From Rhodotorula mucilaginosa (Eukaryota; Basidiomycota; Microbotryomycetes; Sporidiobolales; Sporidiobolaceae): DNA of 64,000 nt. Positions 9,874 to 21,826 of this stretch are shown here, one piece after another. Within the stretch, counting starts at the first letter, position 1. Each line of letters begins with the position of its first letter. A model generated the notes under the pieces. The model saw only the letters and a program-made list of their open reading frames with translations, was not told the origin of the DNA and did not search any database. The position numbers and the translations under genes are program-made. Where the stretch lies: assembly GCA_034406715.1 (NCBI GenBank), contig CP137871.1, positions 1,054,001 through 1,118,000 of the forward strand. The letters are read 5' to 3'.

Positions 9874-10940
9874 ATGGCTTCCAACAAGACGGCTCTCCGG
9901 CGTCTCATGACAGAGGTACCGCTTTCCTCCCTCCACTCCGGCGACTCTCCACCACGCGCACCGGCACACACACCCGCTGACCGTGCAAGCGAGTCGACAT
10001 TGTGCAGTACAAGCAACTCAGCGAGTCGGAGAACGAAGACAGCATGTTCACCGCAGGTACGCTGTCCACCTCTCCACTCGACTCGGGTCGCTCAACTTTG
10101 TGCGTTCTGACCCGCGACATGCCTGTACTTGCACAGGTCCCGTCTCCGAAGACGACTTTTTCACCTGGTCGTGCTTGATCTCCGGACCCGGTAACCTCGC
10201 CCTTTCCCATCTCTCTCCGTCGCTTGTCGTTCGAGAGCTGACCGAATGCACCTCCATTCAGAGGACACCCCGTTCGAAGGCGGAGTCTTTCAGGCAGAGC
10301 TCAAATTCCCGCGCGATTACCCTCTCAACCCGCCAAAGGTGCGCCGCCAATCCTCACGCCCCGAACCGGAGTCTGTCTGACGCCCTGGCTCGAATCGCAA
10401 CAGATGCGGTTCGACCCGCCCCTCTTCCACCCTAACAGTGAGTCCCTCCACTCGCTTCAGTCCTCGAAAAAGGGGCATCACTGGACACACGTGTCGACAT
10501 GTCCACTCCCCAGTCTACGCAAACGGCGAAGTGTGCATCTCGATCCTGCACGCGCCCGGCGACGACCCCAACTCGTACGAGAGCGCGAGCGAGCGGTGGA
10601 GTCCCGTCCAGAGCGTAGAAAAGATCTTGCTCAGCGTCATTAGCATGCTCGCTGGTGAGTCTGCCTCTCTGCGTTCGCTAATCGAAAAAAAGGATGCCAA
10701 GCTGACCAAATCTCGACTCCCGGTGTTGCAGAACCGAACCTCGAATCGGGCGCCAACATCGATGCATGCGTGAGCGGACGGCACAGCACGAAGACGCCTC
10801 GCAAGTGACAATGCACGTATACTGATCCTTGCTCGAGCTTGTTCTGGCGCCCGACCTGCTCGCAGAAAATGTACCGCGACCAGCGGGAAGAGTACGACGA
10901 GACGATCCGCGCCTTTGTTCGACAACAGCTCGACCTCTAG
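9874..10940 (+). CDS. UBC7: Ubiquitin-conjugating enzyme E2, Ubc7/UBE2G type
   Basis: An E2 that charges ubiquitin on a cysteine and serves ER-associated degradation ligases. Eight exons join in frame: 9874-9915, 10008-10056, 10137-10190, 10262-10338, 10404-10437, 10514-10654, 10732-10769 and 10866-10940. They give 169 residues. The UBC fold is complete: the [16 protein letters not shown] strand pair, NPPKMRF, the HPN motif at residues 83-85, and GEVCISIL with catalytic Cys93. The acidic insertion [16 protein letters not shown] right after the active site marks the Ubc7/UBE2G and Cdc34 group. There is no long C-terminal tail as in Cdc34, so Ubc7 fits best. Seven introns in about 1 kb is dense even for this region. 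The ATG lies in good context (GCCATGG). Confidence 0.96.
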
Positions 10941-11942
10941 AGGAGGTTCCCGTGAGCGCTCTGCCCGGCAGTCAGTCACCGGATGCATTCTCGGTTTCCC
11001 TAGGGGATTTCTCCCCTCCATCTTTGGGTGGCGTCGACTCCGCGCGCCTTTTGTTGTAAATTACGCGACCCGGTGCTCTCTTTTCCCTATAAGGGGGTCA
11101 GACGTCAATTCTTTTCCTTGCATGCATACGTCTTCTCATATATCCCTGAAAACAAGCAATGCCCCGCGGAGACTGGTCGAGTTGAAAGGCGCGAATCGAA
11201 TCCGTCGCCGGCAATTCGAGTTTGCCACTGATTGGACTCGCCTCGCCACTCTCTTGCGCACTCGCACCCGCGATCCGCTGAAACCTGAAGAGAGAAGCGT
11301 CCTGTGAGTCGAGCGTCTCCTAGCTGTCGCTGCAGCGAGAGAACGAGCGACATTCGTCATCTCTCATCTCCAGCTGCAGTCGCAAACTCGATCTCGCTCA
11401 TCACTGGACTGACCGCCGATCCGACTCCATACACAGAGCTCGAGAACCACCTCTCGCAGCGTTCTACTGTGCGCTTGATCGTCCGCCCGAGTCCCCTCCG
11501 TCGTCGACTTGCTCTGCACCGCACGTTCTTGGCCACCGCGATCTCACCAGCCGACCTCGCCTCGCCTCCGTTCGCCTGCCCTTCTAGACGGTCACAGAGA
11601 CCTCTCTGAGCAGCTCCAAGTCCATCGAGACGGCCCAAGTCCGAGAGAAGTGACCCGATCGGACTCGACCTCGCCCTCTGCTCGCGACTCCCAACCCGCA
11701 CGTGTTCCCCCGGTCGAGCCACATCGTCTTACTCGACTCGAATCGATCCAACTCGAAAAACGCGTCGCGTGAAGCCGATCCAGCTACCGAATCGGCCACC
11801 GCAAATCGCCCCGTCTCGCCTCACCTCGGTCGGTCTCTTCCAACAGAAGAGTCGAGTTCGAAAAGGCGATATCGAGGCTTCGAAGGGAATCCCAAGTACG
11901 GGGTTTTTCCTTCGACCGACACCCGAAAACTCGGGCTAGTAC
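10941..11942. other. 1-kb intergenic region upstream of the IBTK-like gene
   Basis: Both neighbours read rightwards. The stretch is rich in pyrimidine tracts and short CTCGA-type motifs, as expected for promoter and 5' leader. No open frame on either strand has a recognisable domain. A leader intron is possible but not demonstrable from sequence. Confidence 0.5.
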
Positions 11943-14900
11943 ATGAGCCACGTTTCGACCGTCGACCTCCATGCATTGTATGCTTCGAGGGCGATCGCAA
12001 AGACTCGCGCGTTCTTGCACCGCGCGATCAACCCCGGCGCTGCTGCTGCGGCGGCGGCGGGTGGCAGTAATGCCTCTGGCAGTTCAGGCGGTGGAGGAGG
12101 AGGATCTGCAGCAGCAGGAGGCGGCGGCGGCGGCGGCGGAGGGGGACAGAATAGCGCCGGCCACCACAATGGCCACGCTTCTTCTTCTTCCGGGTTGAGC
12201 AAGTCGCCCAACACCAACGCCTCGGGATGGAGCGGAGGAGGCGGCGGAAACGGCGCACAGAGTCTCGCAGACCGGGCAGTCGTCGTCGCCGAAATCAACC
12301 GCCGCGACCACCTCGGCAGGACAGTGTTGCACCTCGCCGTCGTCGAACAGGACCCGTGGGCCCTCGACTGGGTCGAGTTGCTCCTCGCGGTTCCGGGGTG
12401 CGCGGTCAACTTGCAAGATACGGAGAGCGGCTGGAGCGCTTTGCACCGCGCGCTCTACTCTGGCGTGAGTCGCCCCGGTCGTCTTTTCCGCGCGCGCGCC
12501 GCCCGAAAAAAAGGCAAAACAAACGGCTGAACTCTTTCTATTCGACAGAACATTGCCGCCGCTCGATTGCTCCTTTGCCGCGACGATATCGATACCCGCC
12601 TCAAAGACCACGAAGGCTTCACGCCGTTTGACGTCTTCAACTCGACCGTCGACGGGACCAACCCGCTCCCCGACCCGATCGGCACCAACCCTTCCAACCC
12701 CGGCCGAGTCGAACTCTTCTCGTGGGGTTCGAACCGCAACTACTCGCTCGGTTTCGCGAGTGATAGCGAACGCGCGATCCCTGAACGGGTCCACTTGAAG
12801 CGGGAGGAAGGCGGGAGAGGGTTCGCCGCGTTTGAACCTCTGCGGGTCAAGGATATCTCGATGGCGAGGTTGCATACCGGGATTGTCACGGACGAGAGGA
12901 AGAACAATATTCGCTTGTGTGGGTTCGGAACGGGAGGAAGGTGAGACTTTTCCCTTTTTCCCTCTTCGTCGTTCGCCTGTTTTGTTCGCCTGAGTTGTTC
13001 GCTGACCTCGATTGATCTTGCTCCAAAGACTTGGACCGACAGCCCAGACGCAGTTCACGTTTGCGCCACTCAAGGGGTTTCCGCACGAAGTGGCGAGCAT
13101 CGCCACGTCGCCCGATCACACGGTTGTGGTCACGGCCGCAGGCGACGTCTGGTCGTTTGGTCTCAACCGCTTCTCTCAGCTCGGCTACGCGATTGATCCG
13201 CCTACGCCCTCGCCCTTTGCGAAAGCTGGCTCGGCCCAGGAGGACCCGATCCAGTCGACTCCGCGACGCGTCGTCGGGGCGCTCAAGAAGGAGGTCGTCC
13301 TCGGAGCGACCGCATCGCGCACGCACACGGCCGTCTTTACCGCCGAATCGATCTACACGTGGGGCACGAACCGAGGCCAGCTTGGGTACCCGGCTGCGGG
13401 CAGTCCCGTGCAGGCTTTGCCTCGCAAAGTCACCATGATCGACCAGCCCGTGTCGCAACTTGCCGCCACCGAAAGCGCCACGGCTTGCTTGCTCGAATCG
13501 GGAGACGTCATCGTGCTCTACCGCGAGCAGTACGTCAAGATCGCGTTCCCCTTGTCCGTCTTTCCCTCCCGGATGTTGGTCTACCACCCACCAAACTGCG
13601 ACGCCAAATCGTCGATCCGCAAGCTCGCGGCGTGCGGCAACACCTTCGCTGCACTGAGCTCGCACGGCGACGTCTTTACCTTTTCGCTCGAGGGAGGATC
13701 CAACGCCTCTGCCGGCCCAGCGTCGGGCATGTCCGGTTACGCGACTCCGCCTGGCGGAGCCGGTTCGCATACTCCGACGAACGGCCGCGTCGTCCCCAAG
13801 ACCCAGCGAGTCTGGAACATCCGACGGTCGTTCACGGCTGTGACCGACATTGGAGTCGGGCTCGACGGCGGTCTGATCCTCAGTACGGTGTCGGGTCACG
13901 TCTTCATCCGCTCGCGGAAGTACGACAGCTCGTCGAAGAGCGGCGGTGCATCAATGAACAGCGGTTCGGGCGGTGGCGGCGGCTGGAAGTTCACTCGCGT
14001 GCCGAACCTGCAGCGCGTGATCCGCGTTGCGGCCAACTCGACCGGAGGCTACGCCGCTTTGCGAGCGGACGTCCCGCTCCGCTTTATCGAAATCGACGGT
14101 CCGAGCCTTTCGACCGATTTCGCCACCCTCATGCCGCATTGGACTCGGGTGCACGGACCCGAGGCGATGAACGAGGTCGACGCCGCCGCGGACCGAGCAA
14201 AGCGCGACGGCGCGGACGCGAGCGACGACGAAGACGAGACCGATCTCGTCATTGAGCGAGACATTGTCATCGCGCAAAAGTTGCTCCAGGTCGTGCGCGA
14301 CTGGGACTTGACCTGGGAGGTCCTCTCGACGGGTACCGATGCGCACCTCAAGGTCGGCGCCCTCGATATCCCCGTCCACCGTGCGATCCTCGCTGCACGG
14401 TCTCCCGTCCTTTCGCAGCTCTTGGCCAAAACGCGCACTCTAGCGATCGAGGCCTCGCCTCTCTCGGTCTTCCTCCTCCTCCACTATCTTTATACCGATA
14501 CTTTCCCGGCCCTGTGGGACACCCGCGTCGGCGGTCCGGTTCGCGAATCGATTTCAGGCGTCGATGGCGCTGCGAGCCTCGACATCGCCGTCGTCAAAGC
14601 CGACTTGCGCCGGCTCGCAAACACGTTCGATCTTCCTGCTCTGGCACAAGCGCTCGAACGGCAAACTAAGACGCTCCCGACGCCGACTCTGGCGACAGCG
14701 CTTGGCGAGCTGTACACGCTCACGGTGTCCGATTCCAAGGTGGACGCGATCTTGAAGCCGGATACGGTGCTGCGCCTCGCCGACCGCGAAGTGCGGTGCC
14801 ACTCGGTCGTCCTGCGCGCTCGATGCGCCTTCTTCAGGACCGTCTACGATGACGAAGAATGGTTCGTCGCGCGAAAGCATGGCGGCACGGTCACGTTCGA

Positions 14901-16916
14901 CTTCAGCCACATCTCTTGGGACGTGATGCAACTGGTCCTCGAGCACATCTACCGCGACGCCGGCATGAGCCTGTTCCAGTCTGTCGAACGCCCCAATCCT
15001 GCGCAGTACATCGAGCACACGGTGCAGATCCTTGCCGTCGCTAACGAGCTACTGCTCGACAAGCTGAAGCAGGTCTGCTCGGCGGTTTTGCGCGGATTCG
15101 GTAAGCAGGGTTTTGGGACTTTGACTGACCCGTCGACGCACAGCAGGCTGATCATCGGTCTGAACACGCAGTCAAGCTCAGCAATGTCTGCACGATTCTT
15201 TCAGAGGCTGCCTTCTACGAAGCCCACGAACTCGCCCGCGCGTGCATGTACTACCTCGCTTCGTCCATGGAGACGGTCCTCGAGACGGATCTCCTCGACG
15301 AGCTCCCCGCGGACCTGATCAGCGCTCTGACGGCGTTCGTACGGGAGCGGCAAGGTGCCAAGCAGCCGATCGCACGCTCTGGTGTGCTCGTCCAGGACTT
15401 GATCGCACGCCATCTCGAGTATTACGCCGAGACGGACGTCGCCCGACCCACGGGCGCCGCGAAGCGGTATCGACCGATGATCGTACCGAACTCGCCTCGT
15501 CCATCACCTTCGCAATTTTCGCCTGCTCTGTCGCCGCAGTTGGCGCCGAGCAACTCTGCGCAGCGCTCGCCTCATGTACGAGCGAGCGCGTCACCCGGTC
15601 TCAGCCCTTCGTTGCCCGCGCTGCGAGAGGCCGACGAACCCTTCGCGCTCGACGAAGACTTTTTGCTTGATGCGCCTCAGTCGGGTGCGCCCTCGCGCGC
15701 AGCCGGGGTGACATCCCCGCCTTCAGCGAGTCAACCGATTCTTGGTCGGCGACGATCTTCTCTTGCGCCACCGAACGGCTCGCCATCGCAAGCGAGCTTC
15801 ATGCCGCTCGGGTCGCCACCACCGACTCGACTGCAGCCTTGGCAAAAGTCGACAGAAGGTTCGGCGGCGCCGCTCGACCTCCGATCCATCATGGCAAAAG
15901 AGTCGGCTGCGGCGGAGCGACGGACCAGTTCGAGCAAACCTCTACTCCCCTCAGCCTCGTCTTTCACTCCCGGAGGAAGCGCAGGTCCGAGTGGACTGTC
16001 GAGTACCGCCCCGTCGTGGCGTCCTGTCGCTCCGCCGCGGAGCGTCTCGCTTACGAGCATCCAGACCGAGCAAGGGCAAACGATGGCGACTCCTTCACGA
16101 CGACCTTCTGGTCCACCTGCGACGGCGTCGCTGCGTTCGGTGCCTGGCAGCGTACCTCGCGATCTCGTCAAGGAGCCGTCGCCGAGCGCGTCGCCCGTGA
16201 TGCGGCCTGTCGATCCTGCCGCGGCGGTCGGGCCGGTGTACACGCCCACTCGCTTGCCCTCGGGCTCAAAGGCGACTCCGAGCGGTCTTCGACAGTCCAA
16301 GACATCCTTTGGAGGCTCGGACCTGCCGTGGCAGAACTTTGATCGCATCGCAGCGCCGGCCCCGGCCGCACCACCAGTCGCTTCGAGCTCGTCTGCTTCG
16401 TCCGACCCGTTCGCCTCCCCTCCGGCCGCGTCGTCCTTCATGGCGATCCAGTCGGAGCAAATCGCCCAGCTCGCTGCCGTCAAAAGTCATCAAGCACCTC
16501 GAAGCTTTGCCGACGTGATGGCGCAAGAACAAGCCGACGCTCGCCGACGGGAGCAGGAGCTCAAGGAGGAACGCGACTTCCTCATTTGGTTCGAGCAGGA
16601 AAGCAAGAAGTTTCAAGGCGAGCAAGCACCGGCTGCCGGGCGACCGAGCAAGAAGTCCGGCGGTCGCGGCGGCAAATCGAAGGCCTCTGGCAGGGGCGGC
16701 AAGAGCTCTTCGACGGATTCGAGTGCGGCGGGACCGTCTTCTCCAGCAGGGCAGCCTCTAGATGCGCCGAAGCGGAACGGCGGACCAAGCCGGGCGCAGG
16801 CGGAAGGTTCTCGTGGCGGACGAGGAGGAGGAGGAGGAAGTCGCGGCAAGAAGCGAGGTGAAGGGCCAACTCCGCCGATTGCCTCTCCCGCACGGCAGGC
16901 GGTCACTCCGAGCTAG
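11943..16916 (+). CDS. IBTK-like protein: ankyrin repeats, RCC1 repeats and two BTB domains
   Basis: Four exons (11943-12464, 12549-12940, 13029-15100, 15172-16916) join in frame to 1576 residues. Order of parts: a poly-Gly/Ser N-terminal region (residues about 30-100); ankyrin repeats with GRTVLHLAV and GWSALHRALYSG (about 110-200); RCC1 repeats starting at VELFSWGSNRNYSLGF and continuing through DVWSFGLNRFSQLGY and SIYTWGTNRGQLGYP; then two BTB domains, VGALDIPVHRAILAARSPVL (about 745) and LADREVRCHSVVLRARCAFF (about 885). A long Ser/Pro-rich tail follows, ending in a charged helix (QADARRREQELKEERDFL) and an RGG/Lys-rich end. This order is that of animal IBTK, a CUL3 substrate adaptor, so a CUL3 role is a reasonable inference. 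The acceptor of intron 2 is AAAG, not the usual CAG. Intron 3 is placed by the fit RGFVKLSNVC. Confidence 0.88.
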
Positions 16917-17225
16917 ACATAGACTGGACTTTGGGGATCATGTTGCTTCTTGTTGACACCATCTAGAAATCGCAATGATCTTGATGAGGATGAAGTTTGC
17001 ATTTGCTCAAGTTCTGCTCCTCCTGCTCGTCCGTTTCAGTTAGAACCTTATCCGCCGTCGCCAGGCGCGATCTCTAGGCAGTCGCTGCAGCTACGGCTAC
17101 CCTTTCCGCCTCGGAAACGCTATACGCCGAGTCTGACTTCTCTTGCGGGCTGCCCCACAAGCGAGACTGGTCTCGTGCGCCCAGCAGCCTCTTCAGCGCT
17201 GCGCTGCGCCTGGAGCCGGGGTGCT

Positions 17226-19074
17226 ATGCCCCCGCAGTCGACTTACACGTCCTCGTTCGGGCCGGTGACGCCGCACGACCTGTACAGGCAGAAGCGCGAC
17301 TTTCAACGGCCGACCGTTCTCAGGCAAGTCTAGGTCTCACGACTGCATTAGACGTATGCTGACGTGCCCGATGTGGAATGAATCGTCAACAGCCGCTATG
17401 CAATCCTCGGTTTCCTCTCCTCCGGAACCTACGGCCGCGTGTACAAGGCTCGCGTCCGGCAACACACCTCGGAAGCATCGCCCGCTGGTCTTCTCGGCAC
17501 TCCGTCCGCTGCGACGCCCGGTAAACGGATCAAGTTGAGCCGGGACGACGGCGAAGAAGAAGGGGAACTCGTCGCGATCAAAAAGTTCAAACCCGACAAG
17601 GAGGGCGAGGTCGTCACGTACACCGGAATCTCTCAGAGTGCTTGCCGCGAGATCATGGTGCGTCTCCTGATCGCCAAGACGTCCTTATGCGCAGTCTAAG
17701 CTGATACTTTGTGGCTGCGACCGGAAAATAGATCAATAGGGAGATCCTGCACGTCAACGTCACCGCGCTCCGCGAAGTGATGCTCGAAGAGAAGAGCATC
17801 TACCTCGTCTTTGAATACGCAGAGCACGACTTTTTGGTAAGTCACCTGGACCAGGATTCCCGCAGCACAACGGCAGCAGCTCATTCAAACTCTTGCTGTC
17901 GATTAAAGCAAATCATTCACCACCACTCTTCGACTCGAACGCAACTGCCGCTCGGCGTCCTCAAATCGCTCATGTGGCAACTCACGAACGGGGTCAGCTA
18001 CCTGCACGACAACTGGATCATTCATCGCGACTTGAAGCCGGCCAACATCCTCGTCAACGAGAAAGGTCAGGTCAAGATCGGCGATCTCGGACTTGCCCGA
18101 CTCTACCAGGAGCCACTGCAGAGTCTTTACACCAGCGATAAAGTAAGTCTAACGCGAATGGGATATGTCAGAAACACGTACAACTCTGCTGATGCCGACT
18201 ACCGTCCAGATCGTCGTCACAGTTTGGTATCGTTCGCCCGAATTGCTTCTCGGCGCACGGCACTACACGCCGTCGATCGATATTTGGTCCATCGGCTGCA
18301 TCTACGGCGAGCTCCTGGGACTCCGACCCATGTTCAAAGGTGAAGAAGCCAAGATCGACGCGGGTACGAAGAAAGGCGGAGTTCCCTTCCAACGAGATCA
18401 GCTCTCTCGCGTGGTCGAAGTGCTCGGTTCGATCTCCCGTGAGCACCCTTGAAATCGCCCCGTCGACCTGCGCTTGGTACTGACGTACACATTCTCGTGC
18501 TCAGCGAAAGATTGGCCTGCGGTGGTGCAGCTGCCGGAGTATCCCCAGCTTACTCGACTGGATCGGTAAGCGCGGTACGAGTTGAAATTTCGCGAAACTC
18601 TGCGCAGACAGCTCATGTAGAGATGATTCCCCGCAGGTATCAAGACTGTCTATCCCAATGGTTCAACAGCCGATTGCAGCGGGGTGCCCCGCCCTCGCTC
18701 GCGTACGATCTCATGCGCAAGCTCCTCATCTACGATCCCGCCAAGCGGATCACAGCCCGCGCTGCGCTTTGTCATGAGTGGTGGGCACAAGATCCCAAAC
18801 CGCATGCCAAGTAAGTTCTCTGCACCTCACATGCGCGAGGGCCTCCGGAAAAAAAGGCTCACCTCGCTGCCCTCACAGAGCCTTCACCCATCTCCCGCCT
18901 CCGGTGTCGTACCCACTGCGGCGAGTCTCGCACGACGACACGGATCCAAAGATGTCACACAATACGATCGGAAAATATGGGTCATATGGAGCCAGCGGCG
19001 GCAACCTCGGGCTCGCATCTGGACTCGGCGCAGCAGCAGCCGCGGGTGCTCGGAAACGGAGCAGGCTAGAATGA
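17226..19074 (+). CDS. SSN3: Mediator cyclin-dependent kinase Ssn3/CDK8
   Basis: Catalytic kinase of the Mediator CDK8 module, acting in the nucleus with cyclin C to modulate RNA polymerase II transcription. Eight exons (17226-17323, 17393-17657, 17732-17836, 17909-18142, 18210-18438, 18505-18565, 18637-18810, 18879-19074) give 453 residues. Kinase landmarks are [12 protein letters not shown] (glycine loop), VAIKKFK, the CDK8-specific SQSACREIM helix, HRDLKPAN with catalytic Asp197, DLGLAR with Asp215, and [19 protein letters not shown]. An insertion rich in Asp/Glu separates the glycine loop from the VAIKK lysine, as in fungal Ssn3. Intron 1 (17324-17392) uses a GC donor, CAG|GCAAGT; the join gives [10 protein letters not shown]. 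The start at 17226 is the nearest in-frame ATG; the open frame extends further upstream, so the N-terminus is less sure. The 3' end faces the PQ-loop gene 80 bp away. Confidence 0.93.
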
Positions 19075-19154
19075 ACGGGAAAAGGGGGAGACTTTCAGCT
19101 AGTTACGTTCTATCTGTTGCTTGTACTCTTGCTAGGCAATCCTGTACGAATTCT

Positions 19155-21100
19155 CTATGTCCTGTTTTGCTCCGATGCCGCAGTGTGATCCGTTCCAACT
19201 CCCCGGCGAGGGTGAAACACACGTCGGCCGTGCGATCCGGACCGTTGTCGACGAGGCGAATGGATTGTGGCGGGGACGTCGTCGCTGAGGAGATCTGCTT
19301 CGGAGTCGTCGCTGTGCGAAGAGAGGCGGGACCTGCGCTGCTTGCCGAGGGAACCCGCTCCGGTTGCCGTCTCACGGTGTCGCCGGGAGCGCGTGATACG
19401 ATGTCGGTCCCCCCGCAGAATCTTGAGTTTCGCTCGCACTGCGGAGGTCCTGTCGAGGCAGAGCATGAATTCCCGCCGCTCGGCCTTGTTCGCATGTCCC
19501 CTCGTTTCGACGTCGAGGTCCTGGAGCCTCTGCTTCTCGTCGTAGGCGCGCTGATCTAGTGCAACATTCTTCTCCTTGCGTGCCATCCATGGTAGGAGCG
19601 CCTGGTTGGCGTGGAATGCTTCTTCTTGACGCAGCGATCGCTGCCATTCCTCCTCGAGAAGTTCCAGATGCTGATGAAAGGTCAGCTGCGCAGCCTTCTC
19701 GTATGCCCCTCGGATTTGCTCCTGTGAATCGCCGACGTCGACCTCGGGCAAGACATATACCGAGTCGGCGCTTTGAAGTCCGGCCTGTGTCGGCTCTGGG
19801 ACCTGTGATGGTGAGCGCGCGAATTTGCCACTGTCGCCGTACCGGCGATAAAGTCTGATGATCTGGGGCAATGGAAAGATAGTCGGTGGGATGGCCAGTC
19901 TAGTCTGAAGTCAAGGGGACTCACGACAATATCAGCAAGCAGTGCTAATATGGCGTTCGCGATAAAGGGTGCTTGACCGAAGATGGCGCCAGGCGAGTGA
20001 GAGACCGTCAGGATGCTCTGAACTCGCAAGCGGTCAGAAGTCTACTGATTGGACGGGAAGTGGAATGGTCACTCACGGCAAGCATCGTGACGTTCTGCGC
20101 GAGCAGCCAGGCAAACATGAAGAGGGAGATATTCTCCATACTGCGATTCCGACGGATCTTGTAGATCTGATACCATCGCGGGATGTCTGTGAGGTTGGTG
20201 AGATGAGTCAGAAGACCTCCAAACACTGTACGGTTGGTAAACGCACTGTAGCAGAGCAAGCCTGCGAATCCGATGGCCCATCCCGCCCAGCTGATTCCAT
20301 CAAAAGGCGCCTTGATGGGCTCGAGTGGTGGCGTTTTGGCCCGATTACGTACGTCGACCACGTACCAGACGAGGACTGTACCGATGGTTAACACCTGCAC
20401 GCGATTGCGTCAGCTTGTTCTCGGATATGGCGAGCATGCAAATGAGGAAACACCTACCCCGCCGACGAGGGCATTGAGCGGCCAACTGTCCGCTTCCTTC
20501 CACCAGCGCTTGCGCGCCTCGCGCTTGGTTACGAGCGTAACGGAATGAGAGTGGTCGCTGTCCCAGGAGTGTCTGCGATCCCGATAGCGCTTTCCAAGCG
20601 AGCTTCGACCGAGGAGCAGCAGCAGCATGATGATACTGACAGCGAAAGAAGCTGTCAGCAGGAAGAGCGGGACTGCGAAATGACTCCAAACCGAATACAC
20701 ACATATCTCCCATGCCGAACCATCTGCGGGTGACCGGTGACAACGAGAAGCTCCGCTCAGTCGTAACTTTGTCGTGCCGGGAGAGGAACTTGGCAGGGCT
20801 CACATGCCTGAGAACTTTTGCGTGACGGGAGCGTGTGTGAGGTACATGCCAGCTACTAGCGCGGCATCACCGAGTAACCATGCGATCAGGAGGCTGAACG
20901 ACGGTCCTCCTCTTGAGGGCAGCCGCAGTAGGAGCAGGATCTGCGGGATCGCGCTCCAGATGGAGCATCCCACTAAGTCGACACACGTCGCCGGCGGGTT
21001 GATGTCAGTCGTTGGCGTGTCGACCTCGTTGTTTGGTCTGCCACTCACGAGAGAACCAGCCTGTGAAACGAGAAGCGAGATCCAGTGCGGACAGACCCAT
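19155..21100 (-). CDS. PQ-loop vacuolar/lysosomal amino-acid transporter (Ypq/PQLC2-like)
   Basis: A seven-helix PQ-loop membrane protein. Yeast Ypq1-3 and animal PQLC2 export cationic amino acids from vacuoles and lysosomes. The short first exon (21100-21049) encodes MGLSALDLASRFTGWFS. After an intron, exon 2 starts at 20972 with LGCSIWSAIPQILLLLRLPS, the first PQ-loop. The second PQ motif is replaced by DIPRWYQIYKIRRNRSMENI, followed by LFMFAWLLAQNVTMLAV. Hydrophobic segments also include the stretch around HFAVPLFLLTASFAVSIIM. The last exon encodes a cytosolic tail of more than 200 residues, rich in charge and ending near 19155. The exon 2/3 join near 20765-20811 can be drawn in more than one way; the in-frame version I prefer uses a 48-nt intron. 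Length is about 550 residues. Substrate is inferred from the family. Confidence 0.83.
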
Positions 21101-21826
21101 CGCGCCTCAACTCGATCGTCACGCGGCGTCAACGTCGACAACGTCGACTGAAGCAACGTGGACAGAAGACAGAACGAGGGCGGCTGTACATACAGCATAC
21201 ACGATTCTGGCAGCATGGCGTGAAAGTTTTGCAATCATCCGCAGAATTGTCGTTATCGCGTCCGCGGACAACCCGCGGCGGTGGCGTGCCAACGTGCGTG
21301 CTGCGATCGATGCGGTGCTGATGCCAAGCTGTTTTCGACGCCAAGTGCTGCCTTCTACGCATGAAAGCATGTACAGTGCGCACCGCTCGAGACGTACGAC
21401 TTGATTGGGCCTGGTGCCGGACCGATAAAGGGGAATAGCCGGAGCGAAGCAAACAGCGTATCTGCCTCCTCACGAGAAGCGCGGGCCCTCCGACATGCAG
21501 CGCTCAGGCATATACTCCACGGGCGTGTGCAGCTCGCTCTAGGCGCCCGGGCAACGGCGTGTGTCGAATCCGAGATGTTTTGCGTTTCCCAGGTTGACGC
21601 GGACGGCGCAGACTGGCGTCTCAGACCAGCTCGAGGACAGGCCGGTGGAGGTAGAAGCGATACATTAGCAGATAGCAAGCGCCTGCAAGTTGGATCGGAG
21701 ACCGATGAAGCAGTCCTCGGACGACAGGCGACCCAACCTGATGAGCGAGCAAGTCCCTTCGCCTCTCACGTCGCCGATCGCATCCAAGCCGCCTGCGAAA
21801 AGGGAGCTCAGAGGCAGCAGATCGAG
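21101..21826. other. Divergent promoter region between PQ-loop gene and THADA gene
   Basis: Both genes start from this stretch and point away from each other. An open frame in phase with the THADA first exon extends back to about 21401 and contains an in-frame ATG at 21575, so the right part may be coding. Its translation up to 21826 shows no recognised domain. Confidence 0.5.

Noticed and set aside
12084-13899. Two long minus-strand open frames of about 340 codons (12084-13106 and 12886-13899)
   Set aside because: They lie opposite the IBTK-like coding exons and read across its introns. Their translations are Arg/Gly-rich without domains, as expected for the antisense of GC-rich coding sequence.
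15731-16483. Minus-strand open frame of 250 codons opposite the IBTK C-terminal tail
   Set aside because: It is a shadow of a Ser/Pro-rich coding region; there is no domain, signal peptide or splice structure.
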